Part shown: positions 61,411-64,000 of the stretch, in pieces
Layout: the number at the start of each line of letters is the position of its first letter
Numbering within the stretch: position 1 is the stretch's first letter
Source of the DNA: Enemella dayhoffiae
GTDB taxonomy: Bacteria > Actinomycetota > Actinomycetes > Propionibacteriales > Propionibacteriaceae
Assembly (NCBI RefSeq): GCF_002250625.1
Contig: NZ_NMVQ01000001.1
Coordinates: 372,001-436,000 of the forward strand
Length of the DNA stretch: 64,000 nucleotides
Direction of reading: 5' to 3'
Notes under the pieces: model-generated
Database searches by the model: none
What the model saw: the letters and a program-made list of their open reading frames with translations, nothing else
Told to the model about the DNA's origin: nothing
Made by a program: the position numbers and the translations under genes

Positions 61411-62745
61411 ATGAGCACAGCAGCCGACACCCCCACGGTGATCACCGCGGTGTCGATGCTGCCCGAGCTCGACAACCTCGCATTGCTCACCGACGAACAA
61501 ATCCTCGCGTTGCTGGACCGTGCGGACGCGATGGCCGCCGCGGTCGCCGCAGCGCGTGCGAAGGTGATCGCGGAGACCGAGCAGCGCGAAGCCGCCGAAC
61601 GAACCCACCTGTGCTCCACCGCCACCTTCCTCACCCGGCAGCATCGGCACAGCAGCCGCGAGGCACGCCGGATCGTGAAGCAGGCAACGATTCTGTTCGG
61701 CCGCTTCAACCTGATCGCCGCGGCGGCGTGTGCCGGGCTGCTGTCCGACAGCCAGGTCCGCGGAATCCTCACCGGGCTGCAGAACCTCCCCGACACCCTG
61801 TCGGCCGAAGAGGTGCAGCAGGCCCAAGAGCTGATGGTCGGGTTCGCCGCCGACTTCGCCCCCGACGACCTGCGCAAACTGTCGCTGCACGTCCGCCAGA
61901 CGATCGATCCCGACGGCACCGACGCCGTCGAGGCCGCCCGCCTCGAGGCCGAACGGCTGCAGGCCGAGAAGAACCGGCGGCTGTCGTTGGCGCCGGATCA
62001 TCACGGCTCCTACATCCTGGCCGGCAAACTCCCCCTCGCTGATGGTGAAGAGTTGGCTGCGTTGTTGAAGGCGCACGAGTCGGCGCTGTGGCGAGTGGTC
62101 ACCGAAACGGATGCGGTCGCGCCGACCCGGGCGCAGCTGCGGGCGGATGCGTTGATGATTCTGGTTCGCCGGGCCACGAAGGTCGGGGACGCACCCCGCA
62201 ACGGTGGTGATCGTCCGCGGATCTCTGTGCTGGTGTCGTTGGAGACGTTGCGCACGGGTCTGGGTACGGCTCAGGTGTCGTGCGGGGAGCATCTGTCGGC
62301 GACCGAACTCCGACGGCTGGCGTGCGATGCCGACATCCTGCCGGTCGTGATGAACGGCAAAGGGGTTCCGATGGAGGTCGGCACCCCGCAGCGGCTGGTC
62401 ACCCCAGAGATCCGTGCGGCATTGGTCGCGCGGGACAAGGGGTGTGTGTTCCCCGGGTGTACGCATCCGCCGGAGGACTGCGAGGCCCACCACATCCAGC
62501 CGTGGTGGGCGCTCGGCCCGACGAAACTGTGGAACCTGGTGCTGCTGTGCCCCCACCACCACCGCCAGGTCGAACCCGCCCGCGACCGACCCTGGAATGC
62601 CGACAACCCCGACCGCTGGGCCATCCGCCTCGACGAAGACGGCCTCCCCTTCGTCATCCCACCGACGTGTTTCAACGCAGACCGCACGCCACGCCGTCAT
62701 GCCCGCTTCCGAATACCCCGACCCTGTGACCCCAACGCTCCCTGA
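61411..62745 (+). CDS. DUF222 and HNH endonuclease-domain protein (13E12 type)
   Basis: The 444-residue protein has an N-terminal DUF222 (residues ~20-250) and a C-terminal HNH nuclease (CVFPGCTHPPEDCEAHHIQPWWALGPT..., NLVLLCPHHHRQV) with zinc-coordinating cysteines. It is the type of the multicopy 13E12 family of mycobacteria and other actinobacteria, often in repeat-rich sites; no biological role is settled. Dispersed repeats lie on both sides. Start ATG 61411 has a weak site. Confidence 0.92.
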   Translation: MSTAADTPTVITAVSMLPELDNLALLTDEQILALLDRADAMAAAVAAARAKVIAETEQREAAERTHLCSTATFLTRQHRHSSREARRIVKQATILFGRFNLIAAAACAGLLSDSQVRGILTGLQNLPDTLSAEEVQQAQELMVGFAADFAPDDLRKLSLHVRQTIDPDGTDAVEAARLEAERLQAEKNRRLSLAPDHHGSYILAGKLPLADGEELAALLKAHESALWRVVTETDAVAPTRAQLRADALMILVRRATKVGDAPRNGGDRPRISVLVSLETLRTGLGTAQVSCGEHLSATELRRLACDADILPVVMNGKGVPMEVGTPQRLVTPEIRAALVARDKGCVFPGCTHPPEDCEAHHIQPWWALGPTKLWNLVLLCPHHHRQVEPARDRPWNADNPDRWAIRLDEDGLPFVIPPTCFNADRTPRRHARFRIPRPCDPNAP

Positions 62746-62776
62746 GCTGAGGAGCTCCAGCGACGAGTCGAAGGGG
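62741..62776. repeat. Degenerate repeat right of the HNH gene
   Basis: CCTGAGCTGAGGAGCTCC and GCGACGAGTCGAAGGGG resemble the units at 21.3 and 61.2 kb, starting at the HNH stop. Confidence 0.5.
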
Positions 62777-62785
62777 TCCCCCTAG

Positions 62786-62849
62786 GCAGGCCGAGCTACT
62801 CGGGGAACGTGTGGGATCCCATCCGCAGGCCGGCCTACTCGGGGAACGT
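62786..62849. promoter_or_regulatory. Two 25-bp direct repeats upstream of the membrane protein gene
   Basis: Copies at 62786-62810 and 62825-62849 share GCAGGCCG and CTACTCGGGGAACGT, differ at two positions, and are 39 bp apart (near four helical turns). The last ends 25 bp before the ATG at 62875. It may be a regulator-binding pair. Confidence 0.6.
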
Positions 62850-62874
62850 AAGGTGTGGATGCGCGAATCGGGGC

Positions 62875-63276
62875 ATGACCGGTGAACGACTGGCGCGGCT
62901 GAGCCTGCGCTTCGACGCGGCGTACTGCATTGTGGTCGGCCTGGTGGTGGCCGCCTCGTCCTCATTCGCCTCCGCAGCCGTTGCGCTGCCCATGCCGCTG
63001 CTTGTCGGGATCGGTGGAATCACGGCGCTCTGGGGTGGTTACGTGTGCCACGCCTCGGCGACCCGACCGATCCGGGCCCGGACGCGGCTGGTCATGATCG
63101 CCGACCTGGTCGCCAGCGCCGGCCTGGCCCTGACCGGCGCCCTCGCCGGGACGACGGTGCTCACCCTGGCGACGCTCGCCCTGGCGGTGGACGTGGCCGC
63201 CTTTGCGGTCAGCCAGGGTGTCGCACTGCGCCGCCTGAGCATCGACGGCTCCCCGGGCGCGGCTTCGGCAGGCTGA
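62875..63276 (+). CDS. Small membrane protein
   Basis: The 133-residue protein has four hydrophobic segments (AYCIVVGLVVAAS, ALPMPLLVGIGGITALW, ADLVASAGLALTGALAG, LATLALAVDVAAFAV). The C-terminus GAASAG is encoded by a degenerate repeat copy (GGCTTCGGCAGGCTGA, 63261-63276) that supplies the stop. Family not recognised. Confidence 0.7.
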   Translation: MTGERLARLSLRFDAAYCIVVGLVVAASSSFASAAVALPMPLLVGIGGITALWGGYVCHASATRPIRARTRLVMIADLVASAGLALTGALAGTTVLTLATLALAVDVAAFAVSQGVALRRLSIDGSPGAASAG

Positions 63277-63370
63277 TCCCGAGCTACCGAGAACGAGCGC
63301 CTCGCAAGCTCGCTCAGCCAGCGTGGGGGTGGCTTCGACAGGCTCAGCCGACGTGAGGGCTCAGCCGGCG
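63261..63370. repeat. Dispersed-repeat copies at the membrane-protein/DLW-39 junction
   Basis: Includes the degenerate copy at 63261-63276, a GAGCGCCTCGCAAGCTCGCTCAGCC unit, and GGCTTCGACAGGCTCAGCCG (63331-63350), overlapping the stop of the convergent DLW-39 gene. Confidence 0.8.
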
Positions 63371-63522
63371 TGGGTGGGGCCGGGAGGGCGCTTGGTGGGG
63401 CTGACGGGGTCGGTGGCTTCGGCCCAGAGTTCCGCCTCCGCCTGGGCCCGGCGGTTCTGACGGACCATCAGAGCGCCGATCACTCCGATCGACCCGGCGA
63501 GCAACACGAAGACCCGTTTCAT
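63361..63522 (-). CDS. DLW-39 family small protein
   Basis: The 53-residue protein MKRVFVLLAGSIGVIGALMV has a single membrane segment, then the RRAQAEAELWAEATDPV segment. This matches the DLW-39 family, short single-helix proteins often near the origin in actinobacteria. Here the DLW is ELW. The function is unknown. Confidence 0.8.
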   Translation of the reverse strand: MKRVFVLLAGSIGVIGALMVRQNRRAQAEAELWAEATDPVSPTKRPPGPTHAG

Positions 63523-63568
63523 GCGTCAAGGCTACGGGGCGGGCCAAGGGCAGTCTACGGTTGGTCGC

Positions 63569-64000
63569 ATGAACGAGGGCGCTCGCCACCTGCCGGCACG
63601 AAGACTGATCCAGGTGGCACTGACCGCCAGTTGCCTCAGCCTCACCCTGCTCACCGGCTGCGGGAAACCCCCGGTCGCCAGCACGGCCACCACTCCGCCG
63701 CCCGCGCAGTCTCCCGCTGCGCAGGCGCCGCGTGGTCCGGGGGCGGAGTCCACCCCGCACGAGCCCGGCCCGCTCGATCCGCCGACCGAGCCGCCGGAGG
63801 GGGACAAGTTCACCTTCGACCAGGCGGCCCGTTACAGCGACGGGGTGCTGGTCGAGGTCTCCACCATCACCCGGGCCAAGGCAACCCCGCAGCAGCACGG
63901 GGCCGAGGGCACCGAGGGCAGCATCGCGGTGGCCGAGATCTTGATCACCAACCAGTCCAACAAGCCCTACGACACCGCGCCGATCAAGGTCTGGGGCTAT
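63569..64000 (+). CDS. Secreted lipoprotein, cut by the window edge
   Basis: The first 144 codons have a lipoprotein signal (LTASCLSLTLLTGC, lipobox Cys ~32), a Pro/Ala-rich linker and a start of a beta-rich domain (FTFDQAARYSDGVLVEVSTI, IAVAEILITNQSNKPYD), suggestive of DUF4352-like folds. No stop occurs before the window end, so it is partial. Confidence 0.75.
   Translation, partial: MNEGARHLPARRLIQVALTASCLSLTLLTGCGKPPVASTATTPPPAQSPAAQAPRGPGAESTPHEPGPLDPPTEPPEGDKFTFDQAARYSDGVLVEVSTITRAKATPQQHGAEGTEGSIAVAEILITNQSNKPYDTAPIKVWGY

Overview
The window is high-GC actinobacterial chromosome. Two blocks that lie near the replication origin in many actinobacteria bracket it: rpsF-ssb-rpsR-rplI at the left end (minus strand), and pcnA / DUF6049 / murJ-pseudokinase / sigM / anti-sigma at the right end, the arrangement known from Mycobacterium Rv3907c-Rv3912. 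A DLW-39-type small protein beyond them also suits an origin-proximal position. Gene style and a dispersed repeat with core GGCTTCGACAGGCTCAGCCA suggest Propionibacteriales, probably Propionibacteriaceae; the genus cannot be given from sequence alone.

Layout. 0-9 kb: a remnant S1 protease, the ribosomal/ssb operon, an acyl-CoA ligase, class I fumarase, and a frameshifted ornithine aminotransferase. 9-13 kb: AraC regulator, pirin, a small monooxygenase, an esterase and a Nudix hydrolase. 13.4-16.2 kb: a copper operon (CsoR-like operator, DUF1541 lipoprotein, CopB-type ATPase). 16-21 kb: an NrtR-like regulator divergent from an ADP-ribosylglycohydrolase, then a large LuxR-type ATPase regulator. 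21-24 kb: an IlvD/Edd dehydratase and two small-family proteins. 24.4-27.4 kb: arsenic genes (arsC, acr3, arsI divergent from arsR and a methyltransferase). 27.5-35.8 kb: FMN glutamate-synthase-like protein, an LAXTG-anchored M15 peptidase, a Wzm/Wzt ABC exporter, DUF4253 and 5-oxoprolinase genes pxpBC-pxpA.

The main discovery is at 35.9-47.5 kb. A DUF2207 membrane-protein gene is split by a 9578-bp element (37458-47035). The element has TGG...CCA imperfect inverted ends, multiple terminal repeats, a 6-bp target duplication (CCTGGT), IS21-family istA/istB at one end, and a copper cargo: a degenerate small membrane protein, copR-copS, a multicopper oxidase and a copper P-type ATPase with three metal-binding modules. 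Removing the element plus one copy of the duplication restores one 679-codon DUF2207 frame exactly. Near-identical 11-bp-phased direct repeats precede the oxidase and ATPase genes and are candidate CopR sites.

47.5-64 kb: a beta-propeller lactonase-like protein, an MFS transporter, a YbjQ protein with a Gln/Pro-rich tail, pcnA to anti-sigma, a neutral zinc metallopeptidase, a DUF222-HNH gene flanked by dispersed repeats, a membrane protein, DLW-39 and a lipoprotein cut by the window edge. The dispersed repeats also lie inside genes, where they are translated. Several genes carry single-base homopolymer frameshifts, which may be real decay or assembly error. No tRNA, rRNA or CRISPR array was recognised.
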